Positions 44,827-51,629 of a DNA stretch of 51,629 bases are shown here, one piece after another. Under the pieces are notes generated by a model, which did not search any database, was not told the origin of the DNA, and saw only the letters and a list, made by a program, of their open reading frames with translations. This DNA comes from Rubrivivax sp. (GTDB lineage Bacteria > Pseudomonadota > Gammaproteobacteria > Burkholderiales > Burkholderiaceae_C), in contig JAIXWM010000130.1 in the NCBI GenBank assembly GCA_027491255.1, positions 1 through 51,629 of the forward strand, in the 5' to 3' direction. Both the position numbers and the translations under genes were made by a program. Each line of letters opens with the position of its first letter. Position 1 is the first letter of the stretch.

Positions 44827-45363
44827 ATGCAGATCCAGAAGATCCACCACGTCGCCTACCGCTGCAAGGACGCGAAGGAGACCGTGCAGTGGTACGAGCA
44901 GCACCTGGGCATGAAGTTCGTGCTCGCCATCGCCGAGAACGAGGTCCCGTCGACCAAGGCACCCGACCCCTACATGCACGTCTTCCTGGACGCGGGCGAC
45001 GGCAACATCCTGGCTTTCTTCGAACTGCCGAACTCACCGCCCATGGGCCGCGACGAGAACACCCCGGCCTGGGTGCAGCACCTGGCGCTGAAGGTTGCCA
45101 CGGTTGACGAACTGGTGCAGACCAAGGCCCGGCTCGAGGCCGCGGGCATCGAAGTCATCGGCCCGACCAACCACACGATCTTCAAGAGCATCTACTTCTT
45201 CGACCCGAACGGCCACCGGCTGGAACTCGCGGCCGACGTCGGCACGCCCGAGATGTACCGAGCGCTCGACGACGTCAAGTGGCCCATGCTCGAGGAGTGG
45301 GCGCGCACACGCAAGGCGCCTCAGCACGCGCGCTGGATGCACGACGGCAGCGCGCCGGGCTGA
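44827..45363 (+). CDS. VOC-family glyoxalase/dioxygenase-like protein
   Basis: This is a 178-residue vicinal-oxygen-chelate protein. The paired beta-alpha-beta-beta-beta modules are visible: IHHVAYRCKDAKETVQWYEQHLGM at the N-terminus, then VQHLALKVATVDELVQTKARLEAAGIEV, and the closing YFFDPNGHRLELAADVG. Metal-ligand candidates are the N-terminal His, the His of QHLALKV and the Glu of HRLELA. It could be an extradiol ring-cleavage dioxygenase or a lyase/isomerase acting on the hydroxylated product. It follows DUF2783 by 29 bp after a GGAGA ribosome-binding site. Confidence 0.9.
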   Translation: MQIQKIHHVAYRCKDAKETVQWYEQHLGMKFVLAIAENEVPSTKAPDPYMHVFLDAGDGNILAFFELPNSPPMGRDENTPAWVQHLALKVATVDELVQTKARLEAAGIEVIGPTNHTIFKSIYFFDPNGHRLELAADVGTPEMYRALDDVKWPMLEEWARTRKAPQHARWMHDGSAPG

Positions 45364-45376
45364 GCGGGCGACGACC

Positions 45377-46594
45377 TTGAGGAATTCGACCGAGGGCCTG
45401 CTGCAGCAGCGATCCTTCCTGCTGTTCTGGGCCGGCCGCCTGCTGGCGACCGCGGGCAACCAGATCGTCTCGCTCTACCTGGCCTGGCGCCTGTACGAAT
45501 TGACCGGCAGCGCCTGGATGCTCGGGCTGTTCGGACTGCTGCAGTTCCTGTGCTCGCTGCTGCTGTTCCTGCCCGCTGGCGACGCCGCAGACCGCTTCCG
45601 GCGCAGCCGGGTCCTCGTCATCGTGATGGCTTTGCAGGCCGCGCTGTGCCTGCTGCTGCTGCTGAGCGAAGGGGCGGGGCTGCTGCGCCCGGGCATGGTC
45701 CTGACGGTCGGAGCGCTGCTCGGGGCCTTGCGCCCCTTCCAGATGACCGCGCAGCAGGCGCTGCCCGCGGTGCTGGTGCCGCCCGCACTCCTGCCGCGCG
45801 CACTGTCGTTCAGCAGCGCCGGCTCGCAGGCGATGTTCATCGCCGGCCCCGCCCTGGGAGGCCTGGCGCTGATATGGGGGCCGCTTCCCACTTTGGCCCT
45901 GGCACTGCTGCTGCACCTGTTGGCCGCGGCGCTGTACGGCCGCGTGCGCCAGTCGGGCGTGTCGGCGCCGGCGCAGGCCCGCTCGCTGGCGACCTTGCTG
46001 GCCGGGGTGGGCTTCATCCGGCGCCAGCCGGCCATTCTGGGCTCGCTGACGCTGGACCTGATGGCCGTGATGCTGGGCAGCGTGGTGGCGCTGATGCCGG
46101 TCTACGCGAAGGACGTGCTGCAGCTGGACAGCGCCGGACTCGGCCTGCTGCGTGCAGCCCCGGCGGTCGGCGCTCTGGTGATGTCGCTGCTGCTGGTGCA
46201 GTGGCCCCTGCGCCATGGCGTGGGCCGGACGATGTTTCTCGGCGTGGGCGTGTACGCACTGGCCATGCTCGGCTTCGCCTGGTCCACGGCGCTGTGGCTG
46301 TCGCTGGCCCTGCTGGCCATCGGCGGCGCCGCCGACATGGTCAGCGTCGTCGTGCGGCAGACGATGGTCCAGCTCGACACGCCCGATGGAATGCGCGGCC
46401 GGGTCAGCGCGATCAACTCGCTGTGCATCAGCGGCTCGAACCAGCTCGGCGAATTCCGTGCCGGCGCCGTGGCTGCCGCGCTCGGGCCGGTGGCCGCGGT
46501 CTGGACCGGCGCGCTGGGCAGCCTGCTCGTCGTGGCCTTGTGGATACGCTGGTTCCCCGGCCTGTGGCGACGCGATCGGCTGGTGCAGGAGTGA
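45377..46594 (+). CDS. MFS transporter, MFS_3 (EntS-like) type
   Basis: This is an inner-membrane transporter of about 405 residues with 10-12 hydrophobic segments. The start FLLFWAGRLLATAGNQIVSLYL and the block GPALGGLALIWGP, with VVRQTMVQLDTPDGMRGRVSAINSLCISGSNQLG late in the protein, match the EntS-like MFS_3 family of exporters. No ATG is suitably placed. TTG 45377 is the likely start, 13 bp after the VOC gene, but the true start is uncertain. The frame extends to 45095 inside the VOC gene. It converges with iorB. Confidence 0.86.
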   Translation: MRNSTEGLLQQRSFLLFWAGRLLATAGNQIVSLYLAWRLYELTGSAWMLGLFGLLQFLCSLLLFLPAGDAADRFRRSRVLVIVMALQAALCLLLLLSEGAGLLRPGMVLTVGALLGALRPFQMTAQQALPAVLVPPALLPRALSFSSAGSQAMFIAGPALGGLALIWGPLPTLALALLLHLLAAALYGRVRQSGVSAPAQARSLATLLAGVGFIRRQPAILGSLTLDLMAVMLGSVVALMPVYAKDVLQLDSAGLGLLRAAPAVGALVMSLLLVQWPLRHGVGRTMFLGVGVYALAMLGFAWSTALWLSLALLAIGGAADMVSVVVRQTMVQLDTPDGMRGRVSAINSLCISGSNQLGEFRAGAVAAALGPVAAVWTGALGSLLVVALWIRWFPGLWRRDRLVQE

Positions 46595-46607
46595 GGGCCG
46601 CGCCGCG

Positions 46608-48143
46608 CTACGCGGCTTGTCCCGGCCGTCGCCGGTAAAACCGCACCACCTGCTCCGGCACCGGCCGCGGCGGGGCGCCATGGGCCTGCAGCGTGCGGTC
46701 GAGGGCGGTGCCGGCGTCGTCGGCGAGCGCCGCTTCGCGCGCAGCCTGCACCGCCCGGGCGCGTTCAGCGGCACTGCGGCCGGATTGCGGGGCGGCGAGG
46801 TGGCGCACGATGTGCAGCAGGTTGCGCTGGCCGCGCCCGTGCGTGTCACCGTAGCCCTTGACGAGCCGGCCGCACAGCGCGAGCTCCTGGCCCAGGGCCC
46901 AGTCCTCGCGGCAGCCCTGCTCGACCGCGGCCAGCCACTCCTCGATCAGCGCCTGCTCCTGCCGGAAGCGGCTGCCCCAGGGGCGCAGGCGCCGGGTGGC
47001 CGCCAGCGCGCGCAGCGCGAGCGTGCCGGTGACGGTGTGGGTGCCCAGCCTGAGCGGCATGGCCCAGGGATCGCGGCCCTGCGCGATGCGGCGCCGGTCC
47101 CAGGCCTGCAGGCCTTGCGCCAGCGCCGGCGGCAGCAGGGCGGCGAACTCGGGCACGCCGGGCTTGAAGTGGTCGTAGATGCGCACCACCTCATCGGCGC
47201 CCGCGCCGCTCTCGCGCCGAACCCGGGCCTGGCGCGTCGCCGAGACCTTCAGCCGCGCCACCTGCACGACATCGTCGAAAGCCATCCACAGCGCGAGCCA
47301 GCGCGCCGTCTCGCGCCCGATCTCGCCGCCGTGGCGGCCTGCGGGATCGGCGGCGTGCTCGGCTGTGTCGATGCGGGCCAGGCGGGTGTCGTACAGGCGC
47401 GCGTAGGCTTCGTCCTGCCACGCCGCCACGCGCGCACGGCCGAGGGCGCGGAAGTCGGGCGCTGCGGCGGCGGGTGCGGTCAGTACGGTCTCGACCTGCT
47501 CGCGCAGCGCGCGCTGGCGCGTGAGCATCTCGAAGGCCAGCGCGAACCCGCGCAGGCTGGCCTCCACGCCCTTGCCCGAGGCCCGGATCGCGGCCTCGCA
47601 GGCCGCGCGCGGCAGCGGCAGCACGCCGCTGGCGGCCATGGCGCCGAACAGCGTGGCGCTGATGGCGGTGCCCGCCTCACGCGCCAGGGCGCCGAAGTCC
47701 AGCAGGTCGACGCTGCGCCCGTGCCGCTGCAGTGTGGCGGCGAGCCGGGCGCCGTCGACCCGGCCGTCGCCGGGCACCATCTTCTCGGCCACGGTCAGCG
47801 CGCGCGCGGTCGAGCTGATGATGCGCGTGCGCTCGGCGCTGGCCATGCCCAGGCCCACCTGGCGCACCGTCTCGAGCAGCTCCGACGACACCAGCAGGTC
47901 GATCGCGCCGGGCACCGGGTTCAGGCTGAACACCGGGCGCGCGGCAACGGCGCCCGGGTTCGAGGGCGCGGGTTGGATCTCGACGTAGTAGGTGGTGGCG
48001 CCGGTGCGCTGCGCCACGCCCGGCACCGAGGTGCTCTGGGCCTGCAGCCCGGCGCCGACCGCGGCCGCGTACAGCCACTCGGCCAGTACCCCGCCACCCT
48101 CGCCGCCGAGGGCGCAGACGAGCACGGTCACGGGCGCGGTCAT
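46608..48143 (-). CDS. iorB: Indolepyruvate:ferredoxin oxidoreductase beta-type subunit with C-terminal extension
   Basis: This is the IorB subunit of an arylpyruvate/2-oxoacid:ferredoxin oxidoreductase. The N-terminal gamma-type domain begins VLVCALGGEGGGVLAEW and contains SVPGVAQRTGATTYYVEI (about 39-56). At 511 residues it is much longer than archaeal IorB (about 200), with a C-terminal helical extension known in proteobacterial forms. It pairs with iorA at 49.3-51.4 kb. Unusually, a Bug receptor gene lies between them. The complex oxidatively decarboxylates arylpyruvates to aryl-acetyl-CoA. Confidence 0.92.
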   Translation of the reverse strand: MTAPVTVLVCALGGEGGGVLAEWLYAAAVGAGLQAQSTSVPGVAQRTGATTYYVEIQPAPSNPGAVAARPVFSLNPVPGAIDLLVSSELLETVRQVGLGMASAERTRIISSTARALTVAEKMVPGDGRVDGARLAATLQRHGRSVDLLDFGALAREAGTAISATLFGAMAASGVLPLPRAACEAAIRASGKGVEASLRGFALAFEMLTRQRALREQVETVLTAPAAAAPDFRALGRARVAAWQDEAYARLYDTRLARIDTAEHAADPAGRHGGEIGRETARWLALWMAFDDVVQVARLKVSATRQARVRRESGAGADEVVRIYDHFKPGVPEFAALLPPALAQGLQAWDRRRIAQGRDPWAMPLRLGTHTVTGTLALRALAATRRLRPWGSRFRQEQALIEEWLAAVEQGCREDWALGQELALCGRLVKGYGDTHGRGQRNLLHIVRHLAAPQSGRSAAERARAVQAAREAALADDAGTALDRTLQAHGAPPRPVPEQVVRFYRRRPGQAA

Positions 48144-48210
48144 CGGGCGACCTGCGGCGCTGCGACCGCAGCCCTGGGCCCGAAACCGACCGATCCGCGC
48201 AAGGTCCGCC

Positions 48211-49236
48211 TCATTCCAGCTTCAGCCCGATCTCGCGAATCACGGCGCCGTAGCGCTCGCGGTCGCGCAGTTGCCGCTCGGCGAATTCAGCGCGCGTCAG
48301 CGGTGCCGGCTCGCCGCCGATGCCCTTGATCACGTCGAGCACGCGCGCGGTGGCCAGGGCCTTGTTGATCTCCTCGTGCAGGCGCGCGACGACGGGGCCG
48401 GGCACCGCCGCCGGGGCGTAGATGCCGAACAGCGTGTCGGCGTCGAAGCCGGCCATGCCGGCCTCGGCCAGCGTCGGCGTGTCCGGCCACTGCGAGGAGC
48501 GGCGCGGGCTGCCCACGGCCAGCAGGCGCAGCTTGCCCTCGCGTGCGTGACGCAGGCCGGGGCCGGGGTCGAACATGAACTGGATCTGGCCCGACAGCAG
48601 GTCGGTCAGCGCCGGCGCAGCGCCCTTGTAGGGCACGTGCGTGGCCTGGAAGCCGGCTTGGCGCGCGAACATCTCGCCCGCCAGGTGCGGCGAGCTGCCG
48701 CTGCCGGCCGAGCCGTAGCTGAGCCTGCCGGGGTTGGCGCGGGCGTGGGCGATGAATTCCTGCACGTTGCCCACCGGCACCGAGGGATGCGCCATCAGGA
48801 ACACGAGCACGCGCGCGACACTGGCCACCGGCTGCAGGTCGCGCAGCGCGTCGAAGGGCATCCGGCTGTAGAGGAAGGGGTTGACCGTGACCGCGCCGCC
48901 GCTGCTCATCAGCAGCGTGTGGCCGTCGGCCGGCGACTTGGCCACCGCGTCGGCACCGATGTTGCCGTTGGCGCCGGCCCGGTTCTCGACCACGACCTGC
49001 TGACGCAACTGCTCGCCCACCTGCTGCGCGATCGCGCGCCCGATCACGTCAGCCGCGCCGCCGGGCGGGAAGTTGACGATCAGCCGGATGGGCTTGTCAG
49101 GCCAGGCCTGCGCCAGCGCCCCGGCGCTGCCCAGGGCCAGCGCGGCCGGCAGCGCGAGCGCGGCGGCGAGCGCGCCGCGGCGGGTCGGATGGCGGGCCTG
49201 GGCCCAGGTGGCGGCAGTTCCGGCAGGGGTCTTCAT
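48211..49236 (-). CDS. Bug-family TTT receptor between iorA and iorB
   Basis: This is a 341-residue periplasmic carboxylate receptor. The leader has a twin-arginine-like HPTRRGALAAALAL and ends near GALAQAWPDKP. The mature core shows IRLIVNFPPGGAADVIGRAIA, GANGNIGADAVA, PADGHTLL and MPFDALRDL. Start at ATG 49236 after a GGAGA site. It lies 40 bp after iorA and 67 bp before iorB, all on the minus strand, so the three are probably cotranscribed. It may capture the aromatic or keto acid used by the oxidoreductase. Confidence 0.94.
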   Translation of the reverse strand: MKTPAGTAATWAQARHPTRRGALAAALALPAALALGSAGALAQAWPDKPIRLIVNFPPGGAADVIGRAIAQQVGEQLRQQVVVENRAGANGNIGADAVAKSPADGHTLLMSSGGAVTVNPFLYSRMPFDALRDLQPVASVARVLVFLMAHPSVPVGNVQEFIAHARANPGRLSYGSAGSGSSPHLAGEMFARQAGFQATHVPYKGAAPALTDLLSGQIQFMFDPGPGLRHAREGKLRLLAVGSPRRSSQWPDTPTLAEAGMAGFDADTLFGIYAPAAVPGPVVARLHEEINKALATARVLDVIKGIGGEPAPLTRAEFAERQLRDRERYGAVIREIGLKLE

Positions 49237-49276
49237 CGGCGGGTCTCCGTCGGCATCAGGCAAGGAGTGCACAGGC

Positions 49277-51436
49277 TCACGCCGGCCGCAGCCGCGCGGT
49301 GACGAACTCGCGCAGTCGCGCGAGCCAGCGCTCGGCCGGGCGCGGGTGGCGCACGACCTCGGCGCGGTAGAAGCTCGGGCACAAGGTGGCGGCGTGGGCG
49401 TTGGCGCCGCACAGGCCGCAGCCCACGCAGCCGTCGAGCACCGTGGCCACCGGGTCCACGCGCAGCGGGTCGGGGTTGTCCTTGAGCGCCAGCGTCGGGC
49501 AGCCCGACAGGCGGATGCAGGCGTGGTCGCCGGTGCAGACGTCCTCGTCGACGCCGTATTTCACGCGCTCCACGCGCTCGCCGCGCTTCAGGCGCCCGGC
49601 GATCCAGGGCTTGATGCGGCGCTGCCGCTCGAGCTGGCACTCGCCCTCGGCCACGATGACCTTCAACCCGTCGAAGGGGCTCGTCAGCGCCTCCTGCAGC
49701 GTGCGCCGCATGGTGTCCACCTCGTAGGTGTGGACGACGCGCATCCACTTCACGCCCATGCCCTGCAGCGTGTCCTCGATCGAGCGGTTGCGGTCGGCCA
49801 GGCTCTGGTGCAGCCGCGCCTGGCGCTCGGCCTCGGCGCGGGCCTCGTCGTCGGGGGTGTTCAGGATGTCCTGCGTGCCCGTGGCCGAGGTGTAGCCGTT
49901 CTTCATGATGACGAGCACCGCGTCGTCGCCGTTGAACAGCGCCGCCTGCACGCCCGTGAGCAGGCCGTTGTGCCAGAAGCCGCCGTCGCCCATCACCGCG
50001 ATCGCGCGCCGCTGCATCATCGGCGAGACCCCGGCGCGGCTGGCCAGGCTCATGCCGTAGCCGAGGATGGAATGCCCCGAGCTGAAGGGCTCGAAGGTGG
50101 CCAGGGCGTGGCAGCCGATGTCGGCGGCGATGTGCACCGGGCCGACCTGCTGCTGCGCCAGTTTGAGCGCCGAGAACACCGGCCGCTCCGGGCAGCCGGT
50201 GCAGAAGCCCGGCGGCCGTGCCGGCAGCGCGCCCGTGGCCGCGGCCACGTCGGCACGGCGCTGCGCGTTGGCGGCGAGCCAGGCGCGTGCCGGCGCCAGG
50301 TCCACATCGGGCAGGTGACGCGCGCAGAAGGCCAGCAGGCCCTGCGCCAGCACCTCCACCGTGTATTCGCCGGCCGCGGGCAACATGTCCTTGCCGTGCA
50401 CGGGGGTCTGCACGTCGAGTCGGCGCAGCGCAAGCACGAGGTCCTTCTCGATGTACTCGGGCGAGCCTTCCTCGACCACCAGCACCGCGCGCCGGCCGGC
50501 GCAGAAGGCCGAGATCTCGGCCGGCACCAGCGGGAAGGTCAGGTTCAGCACGTGCAGCGGCAGCATGCTCGCGCCGTGCGCGTCGGCCAGGCCGAGCTGC
50601 TGCAGCGCCCGCACCAGCGCGTTGTACAGCCCGCCCTGCACGACGATGCCGACCTCGGCACGCGGGCCGTCGAAGGTCTCGTTGATGCCGTGCGCAGCGG
50701 CGTAGGCCTGGGCCGCGGGAATGCGCTGCTCGATCTTGAGCTTCTCGTGGCGGAAGGTCACCGGCGGGTGTGCCAGGCGCATGTAGTCGAAGCGCGCCGG
50801 CTCCTCGATCAGCTGGTGCGTGCCCAGGCGCGGCGCGACATTGGCGCGCGTGGTGAAGGTGCCGCGCACATGGCAGGCGCGGATGCGCAGCTCCAGCATG
50901 GCCGGCATGTTGCTGGCCTCGCTGAGCGCGAAGGCATGCTCGACGCAGCGCACCATCGTCGCCAGGTCGGGCCGCGGGTCGAACAGCGCCATCGTGCTCT
51001 TCAGCGCGTAGGCGTGGGTACGCTCCTGGATCACGCTCGCGCCCTCGCCGTAGTCCTCGCCGACGACCACCAGGGCGCCGCCCACCACGCCCGGCGAGGA
51101 CAGGTTGGACAGCGCGTCGGCGGCGACGTTGGTGCCGACGATGCTCTTCCAGGTGACGGCGCCGCGCAGCGGGTAGTGGATCGAGGCCCCGAGCATCGCC
51201 GCGGCCGAAGCCTCGTTCGAGCAGGCCTCCACGTGCACACCCAGCGTGTCGAGGTAGGGCCGCGCCTGCACCATGACGTCCAGCAGGTGCGACACGGGCG
51301 CCCCCTGGTAGCCGCCGACATAAGCCACGCCCGATTGCAGCAGCGCCTTCGTCACCGCGAGGATGCCCTCGCCGTGAAAGGTGGCGCCCTCGCCGAGCTT
51401 GAGCTGCTCGATCTGCTCGGTGAACTGGACTTCCAT
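49277..51436 (-). CDS. iorA: Indolepyruvate:ferredoxin oxidoreductase alpha subunit
   Basis: This is the IorA subunit, 719 residues. The N-terminal half is the 2-oxoacid oxidoreductase PYR-type region (EGILAVTKALLQSGVAYVGGYQG and onward). The ThDP-binding PP domain has MGDGGFWHNGLLTG and VLVIMKNGYTSATG. The C-terminal ferredoxin-like part has CTGDHACIRLSGCPTL and CVGCGLCGANAHAATLCP, giving cysteines for two [4Fe-4S] clusters. Start at ATG 51436 (MEVQFTEQIEQL); a 13-residue upstream extension is unlikely. It is the first gene of the iorA-Bug-iorB operon. The electron acceptor ferredoxin is not in the window. Confidence 0.95.
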   Translation of the reverse strand: MEVQFTEQIEQLKLGEGATFHGEGILAVTKALLQSGVAYVGGYQGAPVSHLLDVMVQARPYLDTLGVHVEACSNEASAAAMLGASIHYPLRGAVTWKSIVGTNVAADALSNLSSPGVVGGALVVVGEDYGEGASVIQERTHAYALKSTMALFDPRPDLATMVRCVEHAFALSEASNMPAMLELRIRACHVRGTFTTRANVAPRLGTHQLIEEPARFDYMRLAHPPVTFRHEKLKIEQRIPAAQAYAAAHGINETFDGPRAEVGIVVQGGLYNALVRALQQLGLADAHGASMLPLHVLNLTFPLVPAEISAFCAGRRAVLVVEEGSPEYIEKDLVLALRRLDVQTPVHGKDMLPAAGEYTVEVLAQGLLAFCARHLPDVDLAPARAWLAANAQRRADVAAATGALPARPPGFCTGCPERPVFSALKLAQQQVGPVHIAADIGCHALATFEPFSSGHSILGYGMSLASRAGVSPMMQRRAIAVMGDGGFWHNGLLTGVQAALFNGDDAVLVIMKNGYTSATGTQDILNTPDDEARAEAERQARLHQSLADRNRSIEDTLQGMGVKWMRVVHTYEVDTMRRTLQEALTSPFDGLKVIVAEGECQLERQRRIKPWIAGRLKRGERVERVKYGVDEDVCTGDHACIRLSGCPTLALKDNPDPLRVDPVATVLDGCVGCGLCGANAHAATLCPSFYRAEVVRHPRPAERWLARLREFVTARLRPA

Positions 51437-51585
51437 GGAATGCCGATTATGGTCGGCGGGGGCGGAGCGCGGCACCCGGGCTTACACCCCCTGCGCGCAT
51501 GCGGACCTCACCCTAGCCCGAGTTTGTCATCCTCTCAGCGCAACCCAAATAAAATCAACAGCTTAGCTCGTCACGGAGGCGCGTA

Positions 51586-51601
51586 TGGCACTACGCTTGC
51601 T
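51586..51601 (+). promoter_or_regulatory. Sigma-54 (-24/-12) promoter match
   Basis: TGGCAC-TACGC-TTGCT fits the RpoN consensus (TGGCAC-N5-TTGCW) with the correct GG-N10-GC spacing. It lies in an AT-richer stretch and points rightward, so the controlled gene is beyond the window. An alternative reading is a GGAGG ribosome-binding site (51575-51579) and an 11-codon ORF from ATG 51585. Confidence 0.6.
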
Positions 51602-51629
51602 TTGCCCGCCGCCTTCTTGATTTGACTGC

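Noticed and set aside
51585..51620. Short ORF MALRLLCPPPS after GGAGG
   Set aside because: It overlaps the sigma-54 match and encodes only 11 residues. It was not called as a leader peptide without more context.
49073..51625. 850-codon open frame on the plus strand
   Set aside because: It is antisense to iorA; no recognisable domain.

Overview
The window is very GC-rich, densely coded DNA. It looks like a betaproteobacterial (Burkholderiales) chromosome. Supporting signs are yggS divergent from pilT, four tripartite-tricarboxylate (TTT) 'Bug' substrate receptors in about 50 kb, a small infA next to a cold-shock gene, and many CoA-linked catabolic genes. The family assignment is inference. 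No tRNA, rRNA, CRISPR array, intact transposase or phage gene was seen.

Layout, left to right. (1) 0.1-4.4 kb: yggS (-), pilT (+) without an adjacent pilU, then a beta-hydroxyacid dehydrogenase and an amidase. (2) 4.5-9.7 kb: a LysR regulator divergent from a tightly packed minus-strand operon of Bug receptor, TauD-type dioxygenase, cupin and ThDP enzyme. (3) 9.7-13.4 kb: glutathione transferase, MFS transporter, adenine phosphoribosyltransferase and a TIM-barrel isomerase. (4) 13.5-19.4 kb: a minus-strand operon tctB-tctA-acyl-CoA dehydrogenase-CoA transferase-Bug receptor. Its promoter region is shared with a plus-strand Gfo/Idh dehydrogenase and an IclR regulator (19.5-21.5 kb). (5) 21.5-25.0 kb: a second TIM-barrel isomerase divergent from a shikimate-dehydrogenase-like gene and a ketosteroid-dehydrogenase-like flavoprotein. 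Blocks 4 and 5 share IclR-type operator candidates and read together like one regulon for import and CoA-dependent degradation of a carboxylated, possibly hydroaromatic or cyclitol-like, substrate. (6) 25.2-25.8 kb: cspA-like and infA. (7) 26.5-31.0 kb: two alpha/beta hydrolases and an enoyl-reductase-like MDR protein. (8) 31.5-35.6 kb: cytochrome P450, acyl-CoA ligase and Bug receptor. (9) 35.8-40.4 kb: two outer-membrane beta-barrels, a two-component system and a membrane protein of unknown function. (10) 40.9-46.6 kb: an enoyl-CoA hydratase divergent from a run encoding an MBL-fold protein with altered metal ligands, a flavin monooxygenase, a DUF2783 protein, a VOC protein and an MFS exporter. 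(11) 46.6-51.4 kb: iorA and iorB split by a Bug receptor gene.

The theme is uptake and oxidation of organic acids and aromatics. Each catabolic block carries its own periplasmic Bug receptor, but only one TctAB permease is present. I found no clear defence system or mobile system. The most interesting signals are the IclR-type operator array and its possible regulon, a DnaA-box-like cluster in a convergent intergenic gap, the MBL-fold protein that lost metal ligands, the receptor gene lodged between iorA and iorB, a small ORF overlapping the start of infA, and a strong sigma-54 promoter match at the right edge.
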